The notes under the pieces are model-generated. The model was not told the DNA's origin, did not search any database, and worked only from the letters and a program-made list of their open reading frames with translations. This document shows positions 33,320-42,668 of a stretch of 64,000 nucleotides of DNA, in pieces; position 1 is the stretch's first letter; each line of letters opens with the position of its first letter. The stretch is taken from positions 1-64,000 of the forward strand of contig NZ_JACXAE010000057.1 in assembly GCF_014698965.1 (NCBI RefSeq), given 5' to 3'. The DNA comes from Iningainema tapete BLCC-T55 (GTDB taxonomy: Bacteria > Cyanobacteriota > Cyanobacteriia > Cyanobacteriales > Nostocaceae). The position numbers and the translations under genes were made by a program.

Positions 33320-35581
33320 ATGACGATTACACAGTTTAGCAGCACTTTAAAGCGCCACCTTCGGAGGCGATTTCAATTGCCAACAGCAACGCTGATTTTA
33401 TTAAGTACAGTCTTGCTATCTGTGATTATCGTAGTAGGATGGTTTGCAGGTGAAGACACAATTAGTGTAATTTTCGCTCAGATATATGCTGAGCAAGAAA
33501 ATCCGCCACTATGGTTAAAAACACCAATGGTGACGCATAAATATTTACTAGCACCAACAGTAGCACTATTTTTGATGGTGTTGGGGGTAATGAAAGTTTC
33601 TCCAAAACCCCGTGTTTGGTCCCGTCAGTTAGTGGTAGGAATTTTAATTATTCTCACTTTGCGGTATTTTGTATGGCGATCGCTATCTACCTTAAATCTT
33701 TCCGATCCGCTTAATGGAGTATTTAGCCTGGGTTTATTTTTTTGTGAACTACTCATGCTACTTGGTAGCACTATTCAGCTATTTTTAATGCTGAATGTCA
33801 AAGATCGTCGCTCCCAAGCAGATCGGAAATCAGTCGCTGTAACTAATGGCAGTTTTACACCATCTGTTGATATCTTAATTCCAACTTACAATGAACCAGT
33901 TTTTATTGTACGCCGTACACTTATAGGTTGCCAAGCTCTGGAGTATGCCCATAAAAAAATTTATCTCCTTGATGATACCAGACGCCCAGAAATGAAACAA
34001 TTAGCTTGTGAACTGGGATGTGAGTATATAACCAGAGCAGATAACAGTCATGCCAAAGCCGGGAATTTAAATCATGCTCTTACCAAAACCAATGGAGAAC
34101 TCGTTGTTGTTTTTGATGCTGATTTTATCCCGACGAAAAACTTTCTTACTCGTACAGTAGGCTTCTTTCTTCAGGAGCAAGTAGCATTAGTACAGACACC
34201 TCAAAGCTTTTACAACGCAGATCCCATTGCCCGAAATCTTGGCTTAGAAAATATTCTCACCTCAGACGAAGAAGTATTTTATCGGCAAATTCAACCAATT
34301 CGAGATAGTGCAGGAAGTGTGACTTGTTGTGGTACTTCTTTTGTTGTTCGACGCAGTGCATTAGCAGCAGCCGGAGGTTTTGTCACGGAGTCTTTGAGTG
34401 AAGATTACTTTACCGGAATTCGCATATCTGCTCAAGGCTACCGCTTGGTTTATTTAAATGAAAAATTAAGCGCTGGTTTGGCAGCAGAAAGCATTGCCGC
34501 CTATGCCACTCAGCGGTTACGCTGGGCACGCGGCACACTTCAGGCATTTTTTATCAAATCTAATCCTTTAACAATTCCTGGACTCAGCTTAATTCAAAGG
34601 TTAGCTCATTTAGAAGGATTGCTAACTTGGTTTAGTAGCATCTCCCGTGTTTACTTTTTGCTCATTCCGCTAGCTTATTCATTTTTAGGAGTGATTCCCA
34701 TACATGCAACACCAGCAGAGCTATTATACTTTTTCTTACCTTATTACTTGGTAAACTTAACAGTGTTTACTTGGTTGAATCATCAATCGCGCTCAGCTTT
34801 GCTATCGGACATTTACTCGATAGTACTATGTTTTCCTTTAGCGCTGACTGTGATCCAAGTGATGCTGAATCCTTTTGCCAAAGGGTTTAAAGTGACGCCG
34901 AAAGGAAAGATCAGAAAACGATTTTACTTTAACTGGAACTTAGCTTTACCTTTAATTATCTTGTTTGCAGCTAATGCTTTCGGTTTATGGCAAAATCTAG
35001 GAATGAGCGTCATTAACGGTGCTTGGGTTAGCACAGTTTCTACAGAACTAGCTCCGCAAATCAAAGGTATTGGTTTAGGTTGGGTGTGGAGTACCTATAA
35101 TTTGATCATGATTGGCATTAGCCTGCTAATTTTGTTCGATGCACCCAAGTTAGATGTGTATGAATGGTTTGATTTACGGCGAGTAGTGCGTTTAAATGTT
35201 GGTGAACAAAGTATCTGGGGAGTAACTACAATCATTTCTGAAGTTGGCGCTCAAATTGCTCTGACTCAAAATCCTGCCCGTAATTTAGAAGATATGACTG
35301 TAAAACTAGAAATTGCTGAAGAAAGTTTACAACTCGAAGGGCAGATTGTGCTTCTTGATTTTAAAAATGAGTTTCCCACAGTGCATGTCAAGTTTGAGTC
35401 AGTGAGTTTAAGTCAACATCGTCGTTTGGTGGAAATGTTATTTTGTCGCCCAGGGCAGTGGAAGCGCAACAACACACCAGGAGAGTGGCGTAGTCTATTG
35501 CTGATTTTGCGCATTCTCCTCAAACCACGAATTTTATTTAGGCGTAACATTGATGTCACAGCCACAACAGTTGCCATTTAA
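33320..35581 (+). CDS. BcsA-like processive family 2 glycosyltransferase
   Basis: This 753-residue membrane enzyme has N-terminal helices, then a GT2 catalytic domain with VDILIPTYNEP, the first Asp in LLDDTRRPE, VVVFDADFIP, the acid SEDYFTG and the processivity motif QRLRWARG. A C-terminal helical bundle leads into a PilZ-like region with RRVVR but with ISEVG in place of the D/N-x-S-x-x-G, so c-di-GMP binding is uncertain. It could make cellulose or another beta-glucan, perhaps for the sheath. No BcsB gene is adjacent, so I do not assign bcsA. Confidence 0.85.
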   Translation: MTITQFSSTLKRHLRRRFQLPTATLILLSTVLLSVIIVVGWFAGEDTISVIFAQIYAEQENPPLWLKTPMVTHKYLLAPTVALFLMVLGVMKVSPKPRVWSRQLVVGILIILTLRYFVWRSLSTLNLSDPLNGVFSLGLFFCELLMLLGSTIQLFLMLNVKDRRSQADRKSVAVTNGSFTPSVDILIPTYNEPVFIVRRTLIGCQALEYAHKKIYLLDDTRRPEMKQLACELGCEYITRADNSHAKAGNLNHALTKTNGELVVVFDADFIPTKNFLTRTVGFFLQEQVALVQTPQSFYNADPIARNLGLENILTSDEEVFYRQIQPIRDSAGSVTCCGTSFVVRRSALAAAGGFVTESLSEDYFTGIRISAQGYRLVYLNEKLSAGLAAESIAAYATQRLRWARGTLQAFFIKSNPLTIPGLSLIQRLAHLEGLLTWFSSISRVYFLLIPLAYSFLGVIPIHATPAELLYFFLPYYLVNLTVFTWLNHQSRSALLSDIYSIVLCFPLALTVIQVMLNPFAKGFKVTPKGKIRKRFYFNWNLALPLIILFAANAFGLWQNLGMSVINGAWVSTVSTELAPQIKGIGLGWVWSTYNLIMIGISLLILFDAPKLDVYEWFDLRRVVRLNVGEQSIWGVTTIISEVGAQIALTQNPARNLEDMTVKLEIAEESLQLEGQIVLLDFKNEFPTVHVKFESVSLSQHRRLVEMLFCRPGQWKRNNTPGEWRSLLLILRILLKPRILFRRNIDVTATTVAI

Positions 35582-35629
35582 CATTTGTTCTCTCAATAGA
35601 GTAAACTAATCTTAGTAAAAATCAACCAT

Positions 35630-35684
35630 AAGCGTCGGTTTTAACCGACTTAAGCTATAAGCCTAGAACTGAAGTTCTAGGCTT
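35630..35684. repeat. Two adjacent hairpins upstream of the GIY-YIG gene
   Basis: Inverted repeats AAGCGTCGGTT/AACCGACTT and AAGCCTAGAAC/GTTCTAGGCTT lie back to back. They follow the glycosyltransferase stop and precede the next ATG by about 40 bases. They resemble other short palindromic repeats of these genomes and could terminate the upstream transcript. Confidence 0.6.
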
Positions 35685-35720
35685 GGCGGATTGGCAAAGA
35701 ATAAAATCACTTTAAATTAT

Positions 35721-36263
35721 ATGACTGAAACTGATATTCCTTCCTTAGCAAGTTTAGAATCCATTCCTTACATTGATGACAACGGTCAATTACCTGAACA
35801 ATTGCAGAGTAAAATTGGAGTATACGCAATTTTTAATCAAGACAAATTGCTACAATATGTAGGTTACTCCCGTGACGTTTATCTGAGCCTGAAGCAGCAT
35901 TTAGTACGTCAGCCACAACATTGTTATTGGGTGAAAGTTCAAACTATTGAACGCCCTAGTCGAGCTATTTTAGAAAATATTGAGAAAGCTTGGATTGCTG
36001 AGAATGGCACTGTACCTCCAGGAAATGGAGATGACAAAGAAAAATGGACACAACCAATTGATGCTAAAGCTGTAATGACACCTGAAGAGCAAGCGAATTA
36101 CAAAAATCCTGCTCATGATGAAATAGGGAAAATCAAAATCGTTAAAAATGTGGCGCGGCGAGTAGAAGCAGAAATTTTAGCTGTTCTGGAAGCGCGGGGT
36201 TTGCAAACACAAATTCGCTTTAATCCTAAGTTGAAAGAAGAAGGTTTACTTGATTTGAAATGA
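35721..36263 (+). CDS. GIY-YIG nuclease family protein
   Basis: From the ATG at 35721 the product has about 180 residues. The GIY-YIG core appears as GVYAIFN...LQYVGYSRDVYLSLKQH, where the usual second motif YIG is YVG and the Arg is conserved; a Glu-containing helix (ENIEKAWIAENG) follows, then a conserved charged tail ending FNPKLKEEGLLDLK. The protein is widely conserved among cyanobacteria, with unknown biological role. The upstream TTG at 35691 gives 10 more residues without family support. Confidence 0.75.
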   Translation: MTETDIPSLASLESIPYIDDNGQLPEQLQSKIGVYAIFNQDKLLQYVGYSRDVYLSLKQHLVRQPQHCYWVKVQTIERPSRAILENIEKAWIAENGTVPPGNGDDKEKWTQPIDAKAVMTPEEQANYKNPAHDEIGKIKIVKNVARRVEAEILAVLEARGLQTQIRFNPKLKEEGLLDLK

Positions 36264-36314
36264 ATCTCACCATTTTGATTGTAGTTGATTTACTGAAAAC
36301 AGTGTGTAATGTCG

Positions 36315-36533
36315 CTACAGTTCTAATTCATCTACTATTAAAACGCGCAGTTCTGTGACACGCTTAAATGCAATATCATTTGTTAACAATGCTTCACAGT
36401 TACCTGTTAGCGCCACAGCAACTTGATAAGCGTCTAGTAATGCCAGATTATAGCGCGATCGCAACTGGGCTGCTTGTTGAGTAATGTAATTGTTGATTTG
36501 GATAAATTCAGTATTGTCATTCTCTGTGTTCAT
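36315..36533 (-). pseudogene. VapC-like PIN toxin with N-terminal half deleted
   Basis: From the ATG overlapping the antitoxin 3' end, the frame encodes MNTENDNTEF and then only the C-terminal half of a PIN domain: LALLDAYQVAVALTGNCEAL, LTNDIAFKRV and LRVLIVDEL. The N-terminal acidic strand (LLDTN-type) and middle helices are gone. The last two acidic sites (LDAYQ, TND) remain, but the active site cannot be complete. An internal deletion fused the start codon region to the C-terminal half. Confidence 0.65.
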
Positions 36534-36750
36534 CATCTTCGCGCCTTGTTCGGAAAATCCATGTTTGAGCATCTTCACCCAAAGCAGGTTCTTTGAGTAA
36601 TCCCCGAATTTCTCTCCATTTGTGTTGCAGTAATGGTGTGAGTTGTGATTGTCTCGCTTTCTGGGCAAGATAGGCGATTAACTCCAATTGTTCATCTAGC
36701 GTCATCGTATCGATTTGCTTCATTACTTCTCTCAAGGTATTGCTAGTCAT
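36517..36750 (-). CDS. VapB-like antitoxin
   Basis: This 77-residue protein starts with MTSNTLREVMKQIDTMTLDE and LELIAYLAQKARQ, resembling cyanobacterial antitoxins preceding PIN toxins (COG2886-like small helical proteins). It overlaps the start of the truncated PIN gene, as expected for a vapBC operon. It seems intact, while the toxin is not. Confidence 0.6.
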   Translation of the reverse strand: MTSNTLREVMKQIDTMTLDEQLELIAYLAQKARQSQLTPLLQHKWREIRGLLKEPALGEDAQTWIFRTRREDDEHRE

Positions 36751-37119
36751 GGCGATTTATCTTTGTAAAATTAGAGTTCTAGATAAGTTATGTTACTTCT
36801 ATTTTATTAGCGCTAACACAAGGTATTGTGCAGAAATAAGTTATCCTTTTCCATCAGGTGAGATTCAGCCAAATAACCTCTCAGTGAGCTTGTTTTCCGC
36901 TTGAAAGATTTAAACAAACTTATTGAAAGGTAACTGTTTTAAGGATTTTCTTGTGATTGACTCAGTTACAATGATGGGAGTTGGGTTTCCCTTTAATGGC
37001 GTTTGCCGTACCTTGTCCATGTTATTCCTTGTTATTCCTTACTCTAAAATAGAATTGTAGTAAGTACTACGGTTTTATTGTCTCTACCACTAACTACTTT
37101 TTCCATTGTTTAGTTGCGT
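36751..37119. other. Intergenic region, nothing recognised
   Basis: Between the VapB-like gene and the caspase-nSTAND gene. It contains a short direct repeat (GTTATTCCTT twice at about 37020-37040), which has no evident meaning. No reading frame or hairpin is convincing. Confidence 0.4.
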
Positions 37120-39600
37120 CTATAAGTCGTGCAAATTTTGGGCTGCTTGCTTCACTTGCTCGACATCCAGGCATAGAATTTCAGCAATATTTTCTATAGA
37201 AAAACCATATTTCAGCATCCTATGAACTGTTTCCTGCTTACCTTTTGCCTTACCTTCTTCCAAAACTTCTTGATAGAGTTCGAGTCTTTCTAGTTCTTTA
37301 TTTAAAAGATGGTCAGAAACCAAACCTATGGCTTGATTTTGTTTTTCTTTGAATCTTTGAATACTCTTTCTAATCGTAAGCCAACTATGAAGACTTTTAT
37401 CGGTTCGAGTAGAAAGGGAAAGGCTATTATAAAGTTTTTGAGGCACGATTTTTACTGAGTGAGTATGCCCCTTTCCGAGCGAGTAATAATCAATTTGCAC
37501 TTTTCTTAGGGCAGCAATGAGTGTCTGTTCGTAAGCATCACTGCGATGGTAAAAATCTTTTACTATGGTATCTAAATCAGCTTCCAATTCTTGCCATTTC
37601 TCTCTTACTTGAGCCAGCAATCCCCCCATCATTAAATTTTCATTCTGTGGATTCTTCTGCCACTCTCTTAAGCCATCTTCCACTCGGTCAATCAGTCTTC
37701 GTACTTCCCGGTTTTCCTGTCGCCACTGGGCAAACTGCTGCCAACCTTCCATCAAAGCTTCATGGGCTAAATCAACCCAGGCTTCGCCTTGCTGATTTTC
37801 TTGCCCAGTTACCAACAAGCGTCCTCTAATCAACACATCTAAAACTTCACCCACAGCTTGCCTTTCCTGTAAGTTACCTCCAGCGATCGCTAACAGTTTG
37901 GCTTTGGGTTGCCGCTGTCTGGTATCCTTTACCCCGTCACCTGTTCGCACTAGCTTTAAAAATATTCGCTTAATCCATTCCTGCTCCTGCTTAGTAAAGA
38001 AACTTTCATAAATAGCTTTTGTGTGACGATCAAGCGCCCCAATCACCCTACCCATAGCGCGATACTGCTCCAGTTTTAGCTGATGCTTTTCGCGATCGCG
38101 TTTTTCCCAAAGTTCTGTCAGGGCAAACTGTAACAAAGGTAAACATTCATGCTCAGATCCCAAATCTTGCAGGATCTCTCCTAGCAAACCGTCTTCAAAG
38201 CCATAACCTTGAAGTTTTGCAGGTCCAATAATTGCCTGTTCCAAATATGCTCCTACCAATAGCGGCATATAAACGGCTTGATTCTGAATCAACTGTGTGA
38301 GCGCGGGATAGTGCAAACAGAGTTCGAGAAAATCAGCCCGCATTGTCAAGACAACTGCCAACCGCCCGCACGGGGGGCATGATGTTAACAGATCAATGAA
38401 TCTGCGTCTCTCCTCTTCTTTGAGACAAAGGGTAAACACCTCTTCAAATTGATCCACCACCAACAAGAAACGCTCTGAAGCAGGGAGACTTTCAATCAGG
38501 GAACGCAAGCCAATTGGGTGATTGTGGATGAAATCATAAAGCTGCTGAATCTCGCTTGCTCGCAGAAAAAATCGCTCAAATATTCCTCTCAACTTTGCTA
38601 AAGGCTCAATTCCTGGTTTAATCGGGTCTAAGACTCGCCAGCCATTATTCTCCAACTGCGGAATCAAACCCGCACGCACCACACTTGACTTACCACTGCC
38701 CGACGCGCCGATTATGGGAACAAACTGCGCCTGTTCGAGTTTTTGTAGGATGTCCTCAACTACCTTCTTACGACCGAAAAAGAACTGCGCGTGCAGCTTG
38801 TCAAAGGCTTCCAAACCTCGGTAGGGACACTCCTCATGCACAACCGTAGCAACCACCAGATTCTTTGGCGGATACCAAACGAGAGGAATTGCCCTTCCTC
38901 CCCCCATGTAAATTGGTTCTTGCCCGCTCTGCTTAAGGGAGCGCGAAATAAAGTCAAACAAGCCACTGGCACTCACCTCCCCGGCTTCATCAGCCTTATC
39001 TTCTGACAGTCCGCTGAGAACTGCTTGAGTAAAAATACCTCCTTCTGCATCTTCCCGCGCTCTTTCAAAGGCACGAGAAGCAGTAATTAGGCAGTAATCC
39101 TGTTTGCTGTGGAAAACGGGAAAACTTGACCTGATAAAGCTTTTTTCTAGCAAAGAGCCAGAATAGCAGCAGTCTAGCACTACCACCAAGCTACTGAGGT
39201 AGGATTTACTGATTAAAGTGTTGAAGTCATCAAAGGCGATCGCGTTTTGTCCATCTTTATTGCAATCTGAAGTTGCCAAATACCCCTTCGGTTCACCAGT
39301 TAGGGTTGGTGCTTCAAATCCATGTCCGGCAAAATAGATCAGTGCGTCGTTATCTTTTGCCTTATCCAGTAAAAACGTCCTTAGTGCTTGACCGAGTTTC
39401 TTGCCAGTTAACTTTTTGTCCTGCGTGACTTCCCAACGATTCTCACTCTCGATCAACTTTGCTGGTAACGGCTCAACAACAAAGCGACCGTGTTTATACA
39501 GCACTTGGGAGATCGCCTGTGCATCGGTGACAGCCTTTGGTAGGTTTGGACTGAAGTTGTCATACTTAGCGATGCCAATTACCAGCGCATATCGAGCCAT
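37120..39600 (-). CDS. Caspase-like peptidase fused to nSTAND ATPase
   Basis: From the ATG at 39600 (MARYALVIGIAKYDN) the product has 826 residues. Residues 1-230 are a caspase-like peptidase with catalytic His in YFAGHGFE and Cys in VVLDCCYSGSL. Residues 275-650 are an nSTAND-type ATPase with CPYRGLEAFD, Walker A GASGSGKSSVVRAG and Walker B FLLVVDQFEEVF. Instead of WD40 repeats, the C-terminus has helices and then LEEGKAKGKQETVHRMLKYG and IENIAEILCLDVEQVKQAA, a tail usual in Rpn/transposase-type PD-(D/E)xK proteins. This is a likely conflict or cell-death effector. It is divergent from a trypco1-like gene 72 nt away. Confidence 0.85.
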   Translation of the reverse strand: MARYALVIGIAKYDNFSPNLPKAVTDAQAISQVLYKHGRFVVEPLPAKLIESENRWEVTQDKKLTGKKLGQALRTFLLDKAKDNDALIYFAGHGFEAPTLTGEPKGYLATSDCNKDGQNAIAFDDFNTLISKSYLSSLVVVLDCCYSGSLLEKSFIRSSFPVFHSKQDYCLITASRAFERAREDAEGGIFTQAVLSGLSEDKADEAGEVSASGLFDFISRSLKQSGQEPIYMGGGRAIPLVWYPPKNLVVATVVHEECPYRGLEAFDKLHAQFFFGRKKVVEDILQKLEQAQFVPIIGASGSGKSSVVRAGLIPQLENNGWRVLDPIKPGIEPLAKLRGIFERFFLRASEIQQLYDFIHNHPIGLRSLIESLPASERFLLVVDQFEEVFTLCLKEEERRRFIDLLTSCPPCGRLAVVLTMRADFLELCLHYPALTQLIQNQAVYMPLLVGAYLEQAIIGPAKLQGYGFEDGLLGEILQDLGSEHECLPLLQFALTELWEKRDREKHQLKLEQYRAMGRVIGALDRHTKAIYESFFTKQEQEWIKRIFLKLVRTGDGVKDTRQRQPKAKLLAIAGGNLQERQAVGEVLDVLIRGRLLVTGQENQQGEAWVDLAHEALMEGWQQFAQWRQENREVRRLIDRVEDGLREWQKNPQNENLMMGGLLAQVREKWQELEADLDTIVKDFYHRSDAYEQTLIAALRKVQIDYYSLGKGHTHSVKIVPQKLYNSLSLSTRTDKSLHSWLTIRKSIQRFKEKQNQAIGLVSDHLLNKELERLELYQEVLEEGKAKGKQETVHRMLKYGFSIENIAEILCLDVEQVKQAAQNLHDL

Positions 39601-39672
39601 ACTGTGCAACAAGACATAAGGGCATTCCATAGTATTCTAACTGACATAACATCTGTAAATTACTTGAGGCTA

Positions 39673-40035
39673 ATGATGTCAGAGGTACAACGTCTAATCG
39701 TCAAACAAGACGATCAAGAGTACGAAATATATGTAGAATCAAAGACAGCCGCAGATCTGCCAGAAGAAGAGGAACCTGGATACCGCGATGTTCTTCCCAC
39801 AGTTAACATTCAGGAGTTTCACGACAAGCTACGTGGCTATACTAGGTTAGCTCTAGGAGCGTTCAAAAATTTACCAGAAGCCGAAGAAGTAACAATTAAA
39901 TTTGGTATCAAGCTGGGTGGAAAAGTTGGTATTCCCATATTGGTTGAAGGCTCTTCCGAGGGTAACTTTGAGATTGAGGTTAAGTGTAAGTTTCCAGACA
40001 AACATCAAAATTTAGGTGGCAGCAGCAACCGATAG
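39673..40035 (+). CDS. Trypsin-co-occurring (CU044_2847/trypco1-like) protein
   Basis: The roughly 120-residue product has an N-terminal strand region (VQRLIVKQDDQEYEIYVESK), then FHDKLRGYTRLALGAFKNLP, and EVTIKFGIKLGGKVGIPILV plus GNFEIEVKCKF. The pattern F-x-x-x-L...V-x-(I/V)-x-F-G-(I/V)-K-L...N-F-x-(I/V)-x-(V/L) fits the trypco1 domain, which occurs beside peptidases and STAND proteins in conflict systems. It is divergent from the caspase-nSTAND gene, so the two may be coregulated. I choose the ATG at 39673; another lies three bases on. Confidence 0.7.
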   Translation: MMSEVQRLIVKQDDQEYEIYVESKTAADLPEEEEPGYRDVLPTVNIQEFHDKLRGYTRLALGAFKNLPEAEEVTIKFGIKLGGKVGIPILVEGSSEGNFEIEVKCKFPDKHQNLGGSSNR

Positions 40036-40044
40036 ATAACGGAT

Positions 40045-40082
40045 GTAACGGATATTTTATCTGTAGGACTTATATCCGTTAC
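40045..40082 (+). terminator. Hairpin downstream of the trypco1-like gene
   Basis: GTAACGGATA (40045-40054) can pair exactly with TATCCGTTAC (40073-40082) around an 18-base loop. It starts 10 bases after the stop codon. No strong T-tract follows, so it may be a weak terminator or a repeat. Confidence 0.45.
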
Positions 40083-40167
40083 AAAATCCGTTACCACTTT
40101 TGCGCCTTTGCGTCTTTGCGTGAGATGATATTTCACCAATTAGACTCTCACGCTGTGATATTAGGTG

Positions 40168-42582
40168 ATGACAAATCAGCCCTCCCCAGAAATCCCCTCC
40201 TGCACTTGGAATCGTCCCATTGGTTTAGGTTGGGACAAACCCTACACCGTCCGCTATGCTAGTAATATTGATGATGGTCCCTGGCATGGAATGCCTTTGG
40301 GTGGATTTGGCGCAGGTTGTATCGGACGTTCCTCGCGAGGAGATTTTAACTTTTGGCACATAGATGGCGGCGAACACACTTTCAAAAACATCCCCGCTTG
40401 TCAATTCAGTGTATTTGAGTCAGATGGCTCATCGTCGCAAGCATACGCCTTATGTACACAAGCGCCTGATGATGGGAGCCTCGCTGAATGGCAGTGGTAT
40501 CCAGCCAGTGGAAGAGTGGGAACCTATCACGCCCTATACCCCCGTAGCTGGTTTGTTTACGAAGGAGTGTTTCAAGCACAGTTAACTAGTGAACAATTTT
40601 CTCCTATATGTGCCAATAATTACCAAGAAACTAGCTACCCAGTGGCGGTGTTTGAGTGGACGGCACACAACCCCACAAATGCACCTATTACTTTGGGTAT
40701 TATGCTCACCTGGCAAAATATGGTGGGTTGGTTTACTAATGCTGTCAAATCTCCTAGAGTGCAGGTACGCGATGATGGTAGTCCTGTATACGAGTACCTA
40801 CCGCGTTTAGGCGAAAGTAAAAATAATTATAACAAGCTAGTTGAAAATACAGAATATATTGGCTGTGTGTTAAGTCGAGTTGAACGCTCCGTTCCGCCCC
40901 AAGAAGGCGAAGGAGAGTGGTGTATTGCGACAAGAAAGCATCCTGGTGTGGAAGTAACCTATCATACCCGATGGAATCCTACTGGTACAGGTACTGATGT
41001 ATGGGATTTTAGCCTCCATGGTTCTTTGCCTAATTATACAGATGAAACGCCAGCAGTTGAAGGAGAACAGGTCGGTGCAGCGATCGCCCTTCGTTTCACT
41101 CTCCAGCCCGGAGAAACTTTACAAATTCCCTTTGTTCTCGCTTGGGATTTTCCCATCACAGAATTTGCCGCCGGGATTAACTATTACCGCCGCTATACCG
41201 ACTTTTTTGGTAGAAACGGTCAGAATGCTTGGGCGATCGCATCAACTGCTTTAGCAGAATATCAAACTTGGCAGGAGCAGATCATAGCATGGCAAAAACC
41301 GATTCAAGATCGCTCTGACTTACCCGACTGGTTTAAGATGGCGTTATTTAATGAGCTTTACGTCCTTACCAGTGGTGGTACACTGTGGTCAGCAGCTTCT
41401 GAGCGCGATGCTCTAGGACAATTTGCCGTTCTAGAGTGTTTAGATTACCGTTGGTACGAAAGCATAGACGTGCGGCTTTACGGTTCTTTTGCTTTGTTAA
41501 TGTTATTTCCCGAACTGGAGAAGTCGGTAATTCGTGCCTTTGCTAGAGCGATACCAAAAAGTGACGATACACAGCGAGTCATAGGGTATTATTACACAAT
41601 TAAAGCCGAAAGTCCCATTGCTGTGCGCAAAGTTGCTGGTGCAACTCCCCACGACTTGGGTGCACCGAACGAACATGTTTGGGAAAAGACAAACTACACA
41701 AGTTACCAAGATTGTAACATGTGGAAAGATTTAGGTTGTGATTTTGTGTTGCTCTTATACAGAGACTTTCTCCTTACAGGGGAAACTGATGTGGAATTTT
41801 TGGCAGAGTGTTGGGAAAGCATTGTTGAAACTCTTAACTACCTAAAGACATTTGACAAGGATGAAGATGGTATTCCGGAAAATTCTGGTGCGCCCGATCA
41901 AACTTTTGATGATTGGCGGTTGCTGGGGGTAAGTGCTTATTGTGGTGGGTTGTGGTTGGCGGCATTGGAGGCGGCGATCGCTATAAGTGATGTTTTAATT
42001 AACCGCCAAGACGCCAAGAACGCCAAGGTTTTTCTTGGCGGCTTGTTGCTGGAAAAATCTACTTATCAAAATTGGTTAGAACAATCGCGCCTTGTTTATC
42101 AACAGAAGCTTTGGAATGGGCGGTATTATCGGCTTGATAGTGAGAGTGGTTCTGATGTGGTGATGGCTGACCAGTTGTGTGGGCAGTTTTATGCTCGGTT
42201 GCTGAAGTTAGGAGATATTGTACCACAAGATTGTGCTATTTCTGCATTGAAAACTGTGTATGATGCTTGTTTTGTGAGGTTTAACAATGGGGAGTTTGGG
42301 GCGGCTAATGGTGTTCTTGCTGATGGCTCACCAGAAAATCCTCATGCTACTCATCCATTGGAGGTTTGGACAGGAATTAATTTTGGTTTGGCAGCTTTTT
42401 GTGTGCAGATGGGTATGAAGGAAGAGGGTTTAAAAATTGCTTTGTCCGTAGTCAGACAAATTTATGACAATGGTTTACAGTTCCGCACGCCAGAAGCAAT
42501 CACTGCAGCAGGTACTTTTCGCGCTAGTACTTATTTACGTGCAATGGCTATTTGGGCAATTTATTTACAGTTAAAAGGTTAA
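40168..42582 (+). CDS. GH116 family glycosidase (glucosylceramidase-like)
   Basis: This roughly 804-residue protein matches family GH116 (GBA2-type glucosylceramidases and beta-glucosidases). It has MPLGGFGAGCIGRSSRGDFN near the start, the nucleophile Glu in LFNELYVLTSGGTLW (about residue 395), CLDYRWYESIDVRLYGSFAL, CNMWKDLGCDF and the acid/base Asp in PDQTFDDWRLLGVSAYCGGL. No signal peptide is visible, so it is likely cytoplasmic. Residues about 613-627 (NRQDAKNAKVFLGG) are a repeat-derived insertion. The substrate is probably a beta-glucoside or beta-xyloside, not determinable from sequence. Confidence 0.88.
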   Translation: MTNQPSPEIPSCTWNRPIGLGWDKPYTVRYASNIDDGPWHGMPLGGFGAGCIGRSSRGDFNFWHIDGGEHTFKNIPACQFSVFESDGSSSQAYALCTQAPDDGSLAEWQWYPASGRVGTYHALYPRSWFVYEGVFQAQLTSEQFSPICANNYQETSYPVAVFEWTAHNPTNAPITLGIMLTWQNMVGWFTNAVKSPRVQVRDDGSPVYEYLPRLGESKNNYNKLVENTEYIGCVLSRVERSVPPQEGEGEWCIATRKHPGVEVTYHTRWNPTGTGTDVWDFSLHGSLPNYTDETPAVEGEQVGAAIALRFTLQPGETLQIPFVLAWDFPITEFAAGINYYRRYTDFFGRNGQNAWAIASTALAEYQTWQEQIIAWQKPIQDRSDLPDWFKMALFNELYVLTSGGTLWSAASERDALGQFAVLECLDYRWYESIDVRLYGSFALLMLFPELEKSVIRAFARAIPKSDDTQRVIGYYYTIKAESPIAVRKVAGATPHDLGAPNEHVWEKTNYTSYQDCNMWKDLGCDFVLLLYRDFLLTGETDVEFLAECWESIVETLNYLKTFDKDEDGIPENSGAPDQTFDDWRLLGVSAYCGGLWLAALEAAIAISDVLINRQDAKNAKVFLGGLLLEKSTYQNWLEQSRLVYQQKLWNGRYYRLDSESGSDVVMADQLCGQFYARLLKLGDIVPQDCAISALKTVYDACFVRFNNGEFGAANGVLADGSPENPHATHPLEVWTGINFGLAAFCVQMGMKEEGLKIALSVVRQIYDNGLQFRTPEAITAAGTFRASTYLRAMAIWAIYLQLKG
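42001..42043. repeat. CGCCAAG repeat inserted in frame in the GH116 gene
   Basis: Three direct CGCCAAG units are followed by an inverted copy (CTTGGCG), giving a potential hairpin. This ACGCCAAGA-type repeat is common in cyanobacterial intergenic DNA. Here it encodes RQDAKNAKVFLGG in a loop between conserved helices of the catalytic domain and keeps the frame. Confidence 0.65.
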
Positions 42583-42651
42583 AACAAAATAGTTTTTGAT
42601 TTTTTAATTTCTCACCCCTGATGACTCTCACCATGGGGTGTTATCCCCTCC

Positions 42652-42668
42652 GAGGGGTTACATCCCTC
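42652..42668. promoter_or_regulatory. Possible second HetR-type inverted repeat
   Basis: GAGGGGT-TAC-ATCCCTC is an inverted repeat with a 3-base spacer, differing from the HetR core (GAGGGGT-N3-ACCCCTC) at one base. The flanks do not resemble the known hetP site. It lies 1.4 kb upstream of the HetP-family gene. Confidence 0.35.
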
